A stretch of DNA of 64,000 bases from Diphasiastrum complanatum (Eukaryota; Streptophyta; Lycopodiopsida; Lycopodiales; Lycopodiaceae): positions 37,595,460-37,659,459 of the forward strand of contig CM055096.1 in the NCBI GenBank assembly GCA_029204225.1. The letters are read 5' to 3'. The notes under the pieces were generated by a model. The model worked only from the letters and a program-made list of their open reading frames with translations. It made no database searches and was not told where the DNA came from. Every line of letters begins with the position of its first letter. The stretch's first letter is position 1. Both the position numbers and the translations under genes were made by a program. Of the stretch, positions 40,670 to 52,259 are shown piece after piece.

Positions 40670-41603
40670 GTTTCGCTGTTATCATGTGTACATGGGCCAC
40701 TTGTTGATTGGCTGGCCCTGGTGGTGCAGTTAAGGCCATACGCTGTTGTTTATTCGGTGCGCTGTACCTTGGTGCCGCTTTGGCTGCCCCTTGATGGTAA
40801 GGATAAGAAGTCTGATAAGAACTTCTCTTCTGTTGAACAATCCGAGGGTTAAACGGGCAAAATGCCGTATCGTACGATGTTGCATTGCACAAATGACAGA
40901 ATCTATGTGTCAGTCTCGGATTTAGCTTTAGGACTGCACACTCGTTCGCTGTATGGTTCTGTGTGCAAACTGAACACCATACATTCTCCCGTCTAGGATA
41001 CTTCAGCTATTTTGGTTTCGGTTGATGTGGCGTTACTGCTACAGCTGCCTATAAGACTTTCAGTTTCTAGTCAAACTGCACTGTAAGCCATCTGCTGTTT
41101 GTGTAATTTTCTCATTTGCTCCAACAACAGTTATGTGGATAGAGTAGATGCATTTGATGATGATGATGCTAACGAGGGAGTAGGAGTGTGGGCAGATGGA
41201 TATTCATCGTCAAACCCCTCATCCTCTTCCCTGATGGCATCTTTCATACCTGCTTACAGAGTAGCGTATTGCTCCCATCGTTTCAGTTGTCTTCTGATGC
41301 TTCGTGGTAGTCCGACTAGGAACCACATGGTCACCGCATGATCGGGAGTTAGGGCTGCACTACACTCAGATCGTAGGTATTTGACCCGTTCAATATAGTC
41401 CCTGACCCTTTGTCGTTTTCCCATCTTGACTTTGCTTAGCATGAGAAACGGGTCTTCCAGAAACTTTCTTGGTTTAAAGCGCATAATGAGAGACGCTTTA
41501 ACCACTTCCCAGGTAGAGTTTTCTTCCTCTGACAGGTTGAAAAACCAGTCTTGAGCCACTGCCAATAGGGACATAGGGAACAACATAAGCTTTTCGGCTT
41601 ATA
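40670..41603 (-). pseudogene. Gypsy gag fragment, third copy
   Basis: The - strand carries the capsid-like part of the gypsy gag also seen at 14,231-15,533, including MLFPMSLLAVAQDWFFNL near 41,580 and RVRDYIERVKYLRSECSAAL near 41,420. The Pro-rich region APPGPANQQVAHVH lies near 40,700. The capsid frame is open for about 110 codons. The fragment lies between the two copies of a copia 3'-end repeat. Confidence 0.75.
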
Positions 41604-42344
41604 CAACCTTATTGCTGACAATCAAGAATTCAATGCGCAAGGCATCTACTTCATCTCCTTCACTCATAACTCATTAACCTAAATAACCTCATTAAACTGA
41701 ATATGCAAATGGTATCCAGTATATATACACTATATTACAGGTGTGCAGATGTGGAAAGTACAGTGGATGTGTTGTCTATAAGAGATGTGGGTGGCTGTAG
41801 TCGTTGTCCAGTCTATTAGCGCAGCTGCATGGGGTGAGCGTAAAAAGAGTGCGACGACAGTCAGTGCTGAAGTGACCATTGGTGACGATGATGCAAAAAG
41901 TGCATCACTCTTACGAATAGCCTTAGAATTAGATTTACATGGTGCCTTTTCTTTTAGGGAACCTTTGACATTCTATAGGATAGTGTCCCCTTTTCGCCTG
42001 TCACCATAACCTGTGTAAAAACACAGTGTCGTAATTCTTTCATCTTTTATTCGTCTGTGCAAATTTGCGTGTAAATATGCAGACTGCGCAACAATGTTAG
42101 TAGATATGCAGCATGAATGGAGGCAGATTCTAATGGGATTTAAGGAGAGTAGAAGTAATATCTTCAGATTGAGCAATGCACAAAATTTGTTGTGTGTGTT
42201 AACACTGAGTGCTTTCGTGAAGATGTCTGCAACCATGTCCTGCGTTCTGCAATACGTTAAGCCCACCTCTCTATCGAGAACCTTGCCCCTGATGTAGTGA
42301 TATCTGCTTTCAATGTGCGTACGTAGTAGCACTTTGGTTATCAC
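41604..42344 (-). repeat. Copia 3'-end repeat R2 (RNase H tail + LTR)
   Basis: This is the partner of R1 (39,755-40,455). The frame starting at 42,344 reads HIESRYHYIRGKVLDREVGL and on to [18 protein letters not shown], the C-terminal part of copia RNase H. Unlike R1 it stays connected to upstream RT/RNase H sequence (42,345-43,019), so R2 is the parent arrangement and R1 the derived copy. Confidence 0.75.
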
Positions 42345-43019
42345 AAAACAAAATTGTAGGGCTGTACTAATACAGATTGATGTCTGACAGCAAATTTGTC
42401 AACCAAAACGCTTCCTTAATAGATTGAGAAGCAGCAATGTATTCTGCTTCAGTAAAAGAAAGTGCGATAGAGGTTTGCTTATAACTGTTCCACGAATTAG
42501 GACCGTCATTGAAGAAGAATGTACATCTAGATGTGGACTTACGATTGTCTACATCTCCTCCCTAGCTTGCATCAGAATAACCACTAAGCTGATGAAGATT
42601 GTCATTGCTAACATCTCCATAGCAGATGCACTGGTCCATGGTAGCTCGAATATACCGCCGTTGAAGAAGAATGTAAATCCAGATGTGGACTTACAATTGT
42701 CTGCATCTCCTCCCCAACTTGCATCAGAACCACTGAGCTGATGAAGATTGTCATTGTTGACATCTCCATAGCAGATACACTGGTCCATGGTAGGTCGAAT
42801 ATACCTCATGATTCGAATAAGAGCCTTCCAATGGGTAATGCCAGGATTGGCCATGTATTGGCTGAGTGAGCTAACAACAAAAGAGATATCTGGTCTTGTA
42901 CAGACCATTGCGTACATGAGAGATCCTAGTATCGATCGATACAGATACTCTCTCATTTGCTCCTCTTCTTGCTTGGTTTGAGGACATTGGTCCTTTGACA
43001 AATGTAGGCCTGGATCCAT
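42345..43019 (-). pseudogene. Copia RT end / RNase H with an internal tandem duplication
   Basis: The - strand encodes the end of RT (YRSILGSLMYAMVCTRPDIS near 42,945) and RNase H (SGSDASWGGDADNCKSTSGF near 42,720). A 152-bp tandem duplication (42,509-42,660 and 42,661-42,806) repeats the RNase H stretch. Frame changes follow, so the protein is broken. Confidence 0.8.
42509..42806 (-). repeat. 152-bp tandem duplication within RNase H sequence
   Basis: The second unit begins TTGAAGAAGAATGTAAATCC at 42,661, matching TTGAAGAAGAATGTACATCT at 42,509. Both units run to a TCGAATATACC end. The two copies differ at about a dozen positions and by a small indel. Confidence 0.85.
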
Positions 43020-44139
43020 TGGATAGATTTGTTTGTTGACTTGCTAGAAGATTTCTTCTTCGAAGATTTTCTGTGCTTTGTTGAAGATTTTTGTTCGGAT
43101 TTCGAGGAGCCTTTGCTTCTCGTTGTGACTTTCAATATCTGCTCCACGTCGCTTGGCCAGAATTGGTCTTCTGTCTTTGCCAATTTTTTTCAATAACACC
43201 AATCCTTTGCACAACAGCATCAGTCGAAGCTTTTGCTTTCGAGTCGACAGCAGCTGGTGTTGCTACATACTGATATTTGGGTCACGGCTTCTGCGGATGA
43301 GGGCAGTCAGGATACTTGTGGCTAGGCTCCCTGCAGTTCGAGCATAACGGCACATAACCAATCGGCTTTCGCGACTGAGGATATTCAGGTGAAAAATGTC
43401 CCGACTCTCCACAATTGTAGTAGTTGCCCGACACTGGTTTAGTCGCAGTTTGAGACTTTGCTGGTCCAACGAATTCAGGAGGGTTGTGTCTTCTTGGTGA
43501 GAACTTTGGTCTATCTTGCTGGGCTGATGCTGCAGTACCCTGAACGTAGTTAGTAGTCGCATCATTCTGAAAAATGAAAAGTACCTCCTGGGCAGGATCT
43601 TCAATATATTTTACATTTACAGTGGTGAAATCTTCCTTAGTATGTCCAGAAGTTCCACATTTCGTACACCACATTCTTGAGTTGGAAGAAGACGCTTTTG
43701 GTCTTTTGTTTGCAACTTCAAAAATTTTCACTTTCAAATCATTAAACTTTTTATTAAGGTCAGTCATATTACTCTTCCAAAGCTTTTCAGCTTTAGAAGT
43801 TGATGACTTTTCCTCAATGGTTTTCGTGTCGTCCTTTCGCTTGGATCGTCATTTATTCTTTCTTTCTCCTTTATCAGCTTCTAATTCCGATGAATCCCTA
43901 CTTTCGGACTCCAAGCTTGAAGAACTGGTACTTGAGTCAAAATCTGAATCATCGTCGTTGTCACTGGAATCAGTCTTAGACTTATGAGATCTTTTAGTTG
44001 AGCGTCGCTTTCGTGCTAGTTTTGAGGTCTCAAAATTTTCGGCACTAGCTATTACTGCTGCTAAGGAGGTCATGTCCCCTTGCCTACAATACCGATCAAT
44101 CTTTGGTGGTAAACCAGCCTTGCATGGCGAGCTAGACAA
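43020..44139 (-). pseudogene. Retrotransposon gag with three zinc-knuckle-like repeats
   Basis: The frame at 43,849-44,139 encodes a Ser/Asp-rich and basic segment (RKRRSTKRSHKSKTDSSD). The next frame (43,282-43,767) carries three CCHC-like units. They are WCTKCGTSGHTKED, YNCGESGHFSPEYPQ and LCSNCREPSHKYPDC; only the third keeps all four ligands. A further Ser/Lys-rich piece (SSTKHRKSSKKKSSSKSTN) follows to about 43,020. It is joined to copia RT sequence with protease, integrase and most of RT deleted. The family (copia or gypsy) is uncertain; orientation and contact with copia RT favour copia. Confidence 0.6.
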
Positions 44140-45410
44140 GGAAGTCTACATGGATCAACCTCCAGACTACGTTTCAAACTCACTTCCTACTTATGCATGC
44201 AGAATGCATAGGAGTATCTACGGTTTGAAGAATTTAGTGTGACAATAGTATAAAAAGAAGGATCAAACCCTCAAGTCTTCAAGATTCAAACCACTAGTTG
44301 TTGATTCTAATATTTATTAAGAATTACAGATGGGCAGATCATCATTGTAGCTGTGTATGTGGACGACACTCTGATACTGTGCAAGAGTGAGGAGCTTATT
44401 GCTGAGGTGAAGTATGATATCTCGAAACATTCCGAGATTGCAAACCTAGGAGAAGCCAAATGTTATCTTGGCTTACAAATTGACAAGGACTATAAGGGAG
44501 GTAAGTAGTACCTTCACTAGTCCAGATATACCCAGAAAATCCTAGAAGGATGCTGAGTTTCAAAGGAGGAAATACTCCAATGCTTGCAGGAACAGTCTTG
44601 ACGAATGAAGACTATTCGAAGATTGAAGAAGAAAGAGAGTTGATGTAGTTTACACCATACAAGAAGCTGATCGAATCGCTGATGTACCTTGCAGATAACA
44701 CACATCCTGACATCACTTATGCCATGTTCAGGATGAGCCAATTCTATACAAATCCAGGATCAACTCATTGGAAGATTGCGAAACAAATTTTGCAATACCT
44801 CCAATTAACAAAGGATTTTGGTTTGGTTCTAGACGCTTTCCTACAGTGATCCTAGCTGGGCATCTCTCAAGGAGGACTGCAAAAGTGTCTTAGGAGGATG
44901 CACCATCGCGTCAGGAGAAACAATTCTCTGGTCAGCAAGAAGTAGATCATTGTGGCTCAGTCAACCTATGAAGCAGAGTATGTAGCAGCAGCAAAGATGG
45001 CTAATGAAATCATTTGGCTCAAACAGTTCCTCGACAAACTAGGCGAAACAGCAAATGAGCCTCTGATTTTGCAGATGGACAATGCATTTGTGATACATCT
45101 GACAAAGGATCCTATGTTTCACTCAAGGACGAAACACGTCGCAATCAAGTATCACTTGATAAGGGATCTGATCGGGAAGAAGATGCTGCAGACTATCTTC
45201 ATTGGAACAAGGGAGATGGTGGCTAACATTTTCACAAAGGCCTTAGACAAAGGTCTATTCGAGAAACAGAGGAGCAGTCTTCGACCACGCTTTGAGAGAG
45301 AGCTGAAGAAACATAACATTTCTATTACCAAAGCTCTGTTAGCTTTCAGCCCTCAATCTGACGAAAAGACACGAAGTGAAAAAGTTCACGAACATCACGA
45401 GAAGACATGA
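44125..45410 (+). pseudogene. Copia RT (partial) and RNase H
   Basis: RT begins in the middle (GELDKEVYMDQPPDY near 44,126), passes a broken stretch, and shows AVYVDDTLILCKSEEL near 44,350 and YKKLIESLMYLADNTHPDIT near 44,660. RNase H runs MAQSTYEAEYVAAAKMANEI from 44,952, then LQMDNAFVIHLTKDPMFHSR (QMDN in place of the usual CDNQ) and MVANIFTKALDKGLFEKQ near 45,220. Stops near 44,515 and 44,645 and frame changes make it non-functional. The 3' LTR follows at 45,649. Confidence 0.85.
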
Positions 45411-45648
45411 AGCAAAAATATTCATGAACACCGTGATGAAGAGACACGAACGCAAAAAGTTCGCGAAAGAAAATTATTCGTGATATAGCAGGAGAAAGTC
45501 AGACGACGCGAAAGTCAAACGGCTCAAAGCGACACAAAAATCTTTGCGACACTTTTTGAGCTTCACGCTCCAAAGGATCAAGAAGATCATGCAAGTACCA
45601 TGAAGTACAAAACCCTGATCTGATATGATGACGTCAATGAAAGAGTGT
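45411..45648 (+). other. Copia 3' untranslated region with AAAAGTTC/CGCGAA repeats
   Basis: No gene. Short repeats of the type GAAGNGACACGAANNNAAAA occur about four times just after the RNase H stop, ending in GAAAGAG directly before the LTR start. Confidence 0.45.
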
Positions 45649-46140
45649 TAGGACGTGCCTAACCCATTTCTCTTTTAATCCATAATTAGTTATAGATTGT
45701 TTAGTCTATTTTATCTGGTGTGCTACTCTGAATGTATAAGATACATACAGTAGCAAATAGACAATACACAGAACACAGAATAGGAGTCCGCGTTTGAGCG
45801 AGACAAGTTTTGTGAGTAGAATCCACAGAGATCTAAGAAGTCCGCTAGTAAGCGAGACATTACTCGTGGGAGAACATCGCTTCTCTCATGCCAACGCATT
45901 GTGTGGGTCTATCATACAGCACTCGAAAAGCAAGAGGATCAGTAGATGATACTATAGCTATTATGCACATATCACTCTTAATTTTGTCTGATCTTGAATG
46001 AATTATTGTCTGCTATCGCTTGTGTATCTTACTCACTTGTTTTATCTATTTTGCATACTAGTTCAGTATTGTTGAATGCTATATTAATCTAAATGTAGGT
46101 CAGCAGTGTCTGTCTACATTCTGGAGGACTGTAGGAATGA
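45649..46140 (+). repeat. Copia 3' LTR, start defined
   Basis: TGTTAGGACGTGCCTAACCC follows a purine-rich GAAAGAG, giving the LTR start at 45,649. A possible TATA box lies at 45,736-45,745 (ATGTATAAGA). The right end, near 46,135, is not fixed because copia sequence on the other strand begins there. Confidence 0.6.
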
Positions 46141-46179
46141 TATAGCTAGTAGGTTAATGTGGATCCTAGAAAATTTTGA

Positions 46180-48132
46180 TCTTCAACAAATTTGAGATGA
46201 TGCTCCTTTGTTAGAGCCTTGGTGAAGTAATCGGTAACTTTGTCCTACAGTAAACCAAAGAAATTTCCTTGATTTGCACTTTCTCTCTAAGATAGTGATA
46301 TCGAATTTCGATATGCTTACTCCAGGAGTGGAATCTCGGATTCAGAGATAGTGCAATGGCACTTTGATTGTCACAATAGAGGGTGTGATTGGATAATTTT
46401 GATATTTGCAAGTAGGTTCCTCAACCAAATTGCCTCCTTGGTAGCATTTGTGGCAGATATATATTCCAATTATGTGGAGGATAATGCTATTGAGGTCTGT
46501 TTCCGGCTGTTACAAGAAATTGGACCTTGATTGAACAAGAACACAAATCCACAAGTTGATTTTCTTGTGTCGATATCTCCTGCCCAATCTGCATCTGTGT
46601 AGCCCTCTAGAATGTTGGCAGATTGGCTACCTCCATAGCAAATACTGAGGTATTTTGTAGCTTGCACGTACTTCATGACTTTTATGACAGCCTTCCAATG
46701 GATTGGACTTGCAAGGTTGGGTCGAGTGTAGAGCATAACATACATCAATGAACCGATTATGGAGTGAAATGGATACTACTTCATTTCCTCCTTATGTGAC
46801 TCGGATTTTGGACATTGCTCCTTTAACAGCTTCAAACCAAGGTCGAGTGGGAAGTGGCTCAGTTTGCACTCGGCCATTCCGTATTTCTTTAACACATTGT
46901 TGAGGTATCTCTGCTGGCTGATAAAAATCTGCCTGCTGGGTCAAATTCGGAAAATGTGAATTCCGAGATACTAGTGAGTAGGACCCATATCTGTCATCTT
47001 GTATTCCTATGCTAACATGTATTTGGTATCCTTCAACAAATTCAGATTATTACTGAACAATAAAGTATCAACAACATACAAAGTAATGATGATGAAGGAA
47101 TCTGAGACAAACTTAAAATAAACATTTGAGTCTGCCAAGTTTGGAATGAAACCATTATCAATTAGAAATGTATTAATTTTCTGAAACCAAACTCTTGGGG
47201 ACTATTTCAGACCATACTGTGCTTTGTGAATTCTACACACTAGGTGCTCCTTATCCTTTACCTCATATGCTTCTGGCTGGGACATGTAGATCTCCTCTTC
47301 AATGGTGCCATTGAGGAATGCAGTTTGGACGTCCATTTGGTGAACTTCAAGGTCGGCTACAGCTGCATAGGAAAGAAGTAAACGAATTGAAGCATGCTTT
47401 ACCACCGGACTGAAGGTTTCTGAATAATCCAAATGTGGAATCTCGAAGAAGCCTTTGGCTACCAATTTGGCTTTGTATCGATTTATTCTCCCTTAGCATC
47501 ATACTTCACTTTGAACAACCACTTGCATGGGATCGGATTTCGATCCTTTAGTAGCTCAATTACAGTCCACGTTTGGTTCTCAATCAGAGAATCGAATTCT
47601 ACATCCATGGCTGCTTTCCACTGGTCAGCATTCTGTGTTTGGTTACTGTACAAAATAACAGGCCGGATCATGCATGAATCGGGATGGAGGCTGTCTGGAT
47701 TGACTCGATCTTCTGGATTGAAGTTCGATCCTTTGATGTTGTTCGATATGTTGAGGATCTGACTCGGTTTTCGAGTCAATATCAATTTTCTAATTTTCAA
47801 TCCCTGAGTTGTTTTCGATACTTGTCAAAATTTGATTTTTAGATCCTAGGATCAAATTTTGACTGTTCGATTCTTAGGTCGGATTTGTCTGGAGCTTTTC
47901 CCTTATGGTCAAAAAATTGGTCTTCCATGAATATGACATCCCTACTCGTGAAGGCCTTTTGATTTTTCAAGTTGTAGAGATTGTATGCCTTGTGATCTGG
48001 AGAGTAGCCAATGAAAATCGATTTTCTGCTTTTGTCATCCAACTTCTTTCTCAAATCGTCAGGGATTTGAGCATAGGCAATGCATCCAAACCCACAAATA
48101 TGTTTGAGTGATGGTTTTGATCCAGTCCACAC
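46180..48132 (-). pseudogene. Copia integrase C-terminus, RT and RNase H remnant
   Basis: On the - strand the order is the integrase C-terminal region (GFGCIAYAQIPDDLRKKL near 48,080, DKSRKSIFIGYSPDHKAYN), linker, then RT with QWKAAMDVEFDSLIENQTW near 47,620 and QMDVQTAFLNGTIEEEIYM near 47,340. A broken RT C-terminal half precedes RNase H (GYTDADWAGDIDTRKSTCGF near 46,590; YCDNQSAIALSLNPRFHS near 46,370). Stops are scattered through 46,760-47,200. No gag or protease remains. Confidence 0.85.
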
Positions 48133-48620
48133 CTCATAACCCGAAGAATGCGAAGTATGCGACTGAAGTCTTTCAAAATTTGCAAAGAATGCGATGAATG
48201 CGACAAACTTCGAGTCATAGGACTATTATATACATTGTACATGTGTCGTTGTGCATTATTTCACGACCAAGTACATAGTTTAAATTAAACTAGTCTTGTA
48301 ATTATAAGATTAGCTAAACAATTTCTATAATAAACAAGGATCTGTATAAATACATCTCCAGTCCACATTCATTCCTGATGCAACAAAGCGGAAGATTAAG
48401 CATTCAAAGTTATGTCCCTATTTTGGTTATACCCATTCGTGTTGTTCATCTGACAAGGATTCAGTGTAATATGCAAGCAACACCTTCTATCCGTGTCTAA
48501 TGTAGATATGTGTGTGTTGTGATTGTTTACACTCTTCGATTTACTTGTCTTAGCTCATTCACTCAGTTTGATCAGATCACGAACGTCTCCAACTCCTCAG
48601 AATCTGATCAGACGATGGTT
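48133..48620 (+). repeat. LTR remnant, plus orientation
   Basis: A TATA box (TATAAATACA near 48,344) and the block GATTCAGTGTAATATGCAAG near 48,459 match the LTR fragment at 37,130-37,500. The first 100 bases carry GCGAAGNATGCGA repeats similar to 36,900-37,100, so both loci probably descend from the same LTR. Confidence 0.5.
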
Positions 48621-51600
48621 GTCTTTGACGCATGAGGAACAAGCACTATCATATGGCACTATCACTTTAATTATATACTGAAATTCGTACTCAAACTGAT
48701 AAACAGTACCCTATCAGTCCTCTTCGGTGGATGTGCTCATAATATGTCTGAGCACGCAATTATTTCATCGGTCCTGTCTAGAGAACGCATGAGTTGTGAT
48801 TCTGTTCTTGCTGATAGTCAGTAGTAGCCCATAACGGGAGAGTTGTTTCGCACTCCATTTCTCTCTCTCCCCCTCCTACTTCGTTCTCCATCACAATTAA
48901 CGTTGGTTGTTGTGACCATGAGCACCTTGGACAAGATATTCATTGTACAATAATAACTCAAACAAGCAATAAAAGAACTAGAATATTACAACTATTGGCA
49001 ATAAGTATACCCTAAGAATGGAGCATTGATGCATGCCACTGAGTAGGAATGCACATCAATCTTGGACAAGAGAGCAGTAGTTAAAATACAATCACCAATT
49101 TAGTGTGTGACATCCTATTGTTGCTCATACCTAACCACTACCATAATTTCCAGCCTCTCATGCACATACTGTAAACAAGTTAACTTCCTCATCAGACTAC
49201 ACACTAATCTTTCTCTTCCATTGCATCCCTCTCATCTTGAATTTGCCTATAGTTTTTGTATATGTTTCCAACACAAATCAGCACTAGAATTGTAGAAAAA
49301 ATAACTTTTTTATTTTCTAGGACACTTTATCGTCCTTTGAGACAAAGTTTATATAAACAATAAGAGTTTGAATTTTAATTTTAAAATGAACATTCTAAAT
49401 ATTGCCAACTACATGCTCTACATTATAAAAAAATACTAGCTTTTAAAATTGTTCTTCGTGAACTGCCATTCTTGGTCAAACAAAAAGCATCAACAAGAAA
49501 GAATGGAATACAAGAATCGAAAAAGTATTCTATCTTATAGATTTCCCTCACCCTTATATACCCTAGTTTTGATACCCCATAACATGCTCATCTTCTGAGA
49601 CGTTGAATAACAATTTGAGCCAATCATGTCATGTTTCTAAACAACAACATAAAAGACAGCCCAAGCGAGTGTTGAGGTAGTTTAAGAGCATGTCGCACTA
49701 CAAATTAGAGTACAAAAGATCATCATCAAGCATAACACTTGGAAACTTTGTGACTCCAACTAGGCAAGGGACATTAAATGAAGGAAATCTAGTAGTTATT
49801 GCTTCATATTAAGGCAATCACCGTAAACTTGCTCAAAATGGAAAAATAAAGAGCTTTCTCCACTTTGGCTAGATTATGTGTTGTATAGCTCAAATCCCTA
49901 CCTTGTTGCCCATTCTATTCCTATTGTAGTTGAGAGCCATGTTATTATTGTTTATAAATAGTACCTATAAATGAAAATTTGATGATAGTCAGAGAGCACA
50001 AAATGCCAATATTCATGGAAGTCAAAGAATGATGGGTGAGAGAATCGAGGCATAGATGCATATATCTCTAGAAGGAGACACATTTCACTCCAAATGATAC
50101 CCATAAAGTACCACCTACAAAGAGGTCACCAACAACTTTCGTCCTCTCATAATGCGTGTGATAACATGACACTCATGCTTCTATAATGACCATTTCAACA
50201 ATGTTACAAAATTTCATATCATGATTTCGACCAAGGCTCACACATGATCTTTAGTATTATGAGACGTGCACTTTCATTCTTGATTAGCACTTGAATTCTA
50301 CACGACTTGATTAGGTTCTTCAACTATTGTGTAAACTTCACATATTCTCTTTTTCTAATTTACTTGCATGTTCTAAGTCATTTATTGTTGATATTGCCTT
50401 AATACTCGAGGTTTATGCTCAAAGCTTGGGATTATTTCATAATTAATGTAGTCTTTTCTACAACGATTTTCATACCACGAGGGTTTACCACAATTGTTGA
50501 TACCACTTGTTACTCATGGTTTCTAATAATAGCTTGAGATTATTTAAAAGAGATGCAAGGCCTTATACATAACTTTCTTCAAGATTGTTTTATTTTTCAT
50601 ATAACAAACTTTGCCAATTTTGCTTCCTTTATTATATTTGTCATTCTCTTGGGTTGCTGAATATATGCCTCTTAGTTCTTGAGCATTCTTTTTTGTTTGT
50701 CCCTCACTACGTAAAAAGGTATACTCCTTTGGCATCTCACTCTTACTTTATGTCTGACTTGTATGCAAGGCTGTCATATACAAATAAAGACCAAATTAGC
50801 TGTTTGCAAGAATACTAGATAAAGCTCTCAGTATATGTTGCCTCTCAAAAGAGAGCCATAACTTTGCACCCATTATATCATACCATGATACACAGATAGA
50901 TCACGACTATCGCATAAAGACATTATCAAAAAGATGTGCTATATAAAGGAAGAGCATGATATAATAATGTTGGTGACTAGTGTGGGATTTAGATTCTATA
51001 TTAAATAATACAACATTGATATATGCAAATAGACTATCTTTTTGATGAAGTACTAGCGAAGTGGGGCGGGCAAACGTTGCCCCACTATAATTTTAATTAT
51101 AATAGATTCATGTAATGCTATTCTAGACAAGGAGAAATGATATTATTGAATATACACGATTCATATTCATGTAGGCCAACATCCTAAATTGCAATATTCA
51201 ATGTAGTTTTCATGTTTGAACACTCGCCAAAACTACAAAGTATCCCTACAGCAGTTTTGTTCAAACCTGTAGGCATCTCAGGTGATCACTTTTCACACCA
51301 GGCATTTGAAAGAAGTGGACTGCCAACTTTGAAAACTTAGGAAGCTAGCCAAAAGAAGATGGGAAAAAAAAAACCATTGTGTGTAAGATATATCAAAACT
51401 AGACACATTTCTATCTTTAAAAGGCAACCAATCTTAATGTACGATTAGACAGGATGACAGAAGCTTGAACGAAATAATCACTGCCTCAAACACATCAGAT
51501 AGCTCAGATTAGACAACACTGGCATGCCGTGATTTTAATAAAACCAGTAAAATGAAATAATCCTAGCATTATTTACATGTCACTGGTAGTGTGCTCAAGG

Positions 51601-51650
51601 TTTCCAGAGCATGCTATCATTTCAACACATTAAATCCAGTCCTAATCAAG
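48621..51650. other. AT-rich stretch without recognisable gene
   Basis: I find no domain, LTR end or exon pattern in these 3 kb. The longest frames (50,544-50,735 and 50,585-50,818) overlap on opposite strands and look like chance. A small hairpin (GTGGGGC/GCCCCAC, 51,061-51,085) interrupts otherwise AT-rich DNA. No later SIN3 exons are visible here, although the SIN3-like copy B would be expected to continue into it. Confidence 0.5.
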
Positions 51651-51930
51651 AACTTTCCTGTTCTATGCCAACTCAAACTATGCCGTTACGACAGCAAAAG
51701 ATCTGCAATCCTCCCTGAGGTTGCTTGCAGGAGTAGCTGTGATTGCGGTAGCGCCATCTGCCAAAGATGCTGCTGGTGTATCTATCCTATCGCCTTTCAC
51801 TCTACTGGTGGCAGTTGTAAACTCCTCAACTGCAGGGCTTGCAGTATTCCTGGGCTCCAAGCCATCTGTAAGCTGATTTGCAGTTTTATCTGTGCCATCA
51901 GCCCCACCGGTAGTTCCGCTTTCCCCAGCA

Positions 51931-52259
51931 CTAGGAACTACTTTGTTTAGACTCTGGAGCTTTTACTTTAGCAGCTTCTTCTGTATCTTCAGCTCCATGG
52001 CGACGAGGAGGCACCCCAAACATTGGCTCAATAAAGGTTGTCCAGATCCGCATTGTTTTATCGTATTGTTCCATAGTATTGCATAATTTGACGGAAGAAT
52101 ACTTGACAATTTGGTATAGGTCTGCACGGATAGAAGGATCAAGATACTCGAACTTCAAATCGGGAATCAATGGCCTGCGATTGCCAACAGCTCTCAGCAA
52201 CATTGTATTGTCTTGTCTCCTCTTTTTCTTATTTATCTCCTTAATTTCAGTCAACAGCC
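51931..52259 (-). other. Last recognisable SIN3 exon (HDAC-interaction region)
   Basis: The exon opens after TTCGTCGCAG and continues in phase from the preceding exon (MKG/LLTEIKEI). It contains RADLYQIVKYSSVKLCNTME and WTTFIEPMFGVPPRRHGAED, which is typical of plant SIN3-like proteins after the HDAC-interaction domain. A stop at about 51,935 ends the frame. A second phase then stays open to about 51,680 with a Thr/Ala/Ser-rich sequence, consistent with a small indel in one originally continuous exon. Confidence 0.8.

Noticed and set aside
51061-51085. GTGGGGC/GCCCCAC hairpin as a terminator or RNA gene
   Set aside because: A 7-bp stem with an 11-base loop in isolation is not enough; no transcript context or second copy is seen.
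48621-51650. Possible continuation of SIN3-like copy B (C-terminal exons)
   Set aside because: I searched the - strand frames for later SIN3 motifs and exon-like segments and found none; the gene appears truncated near 51,680.
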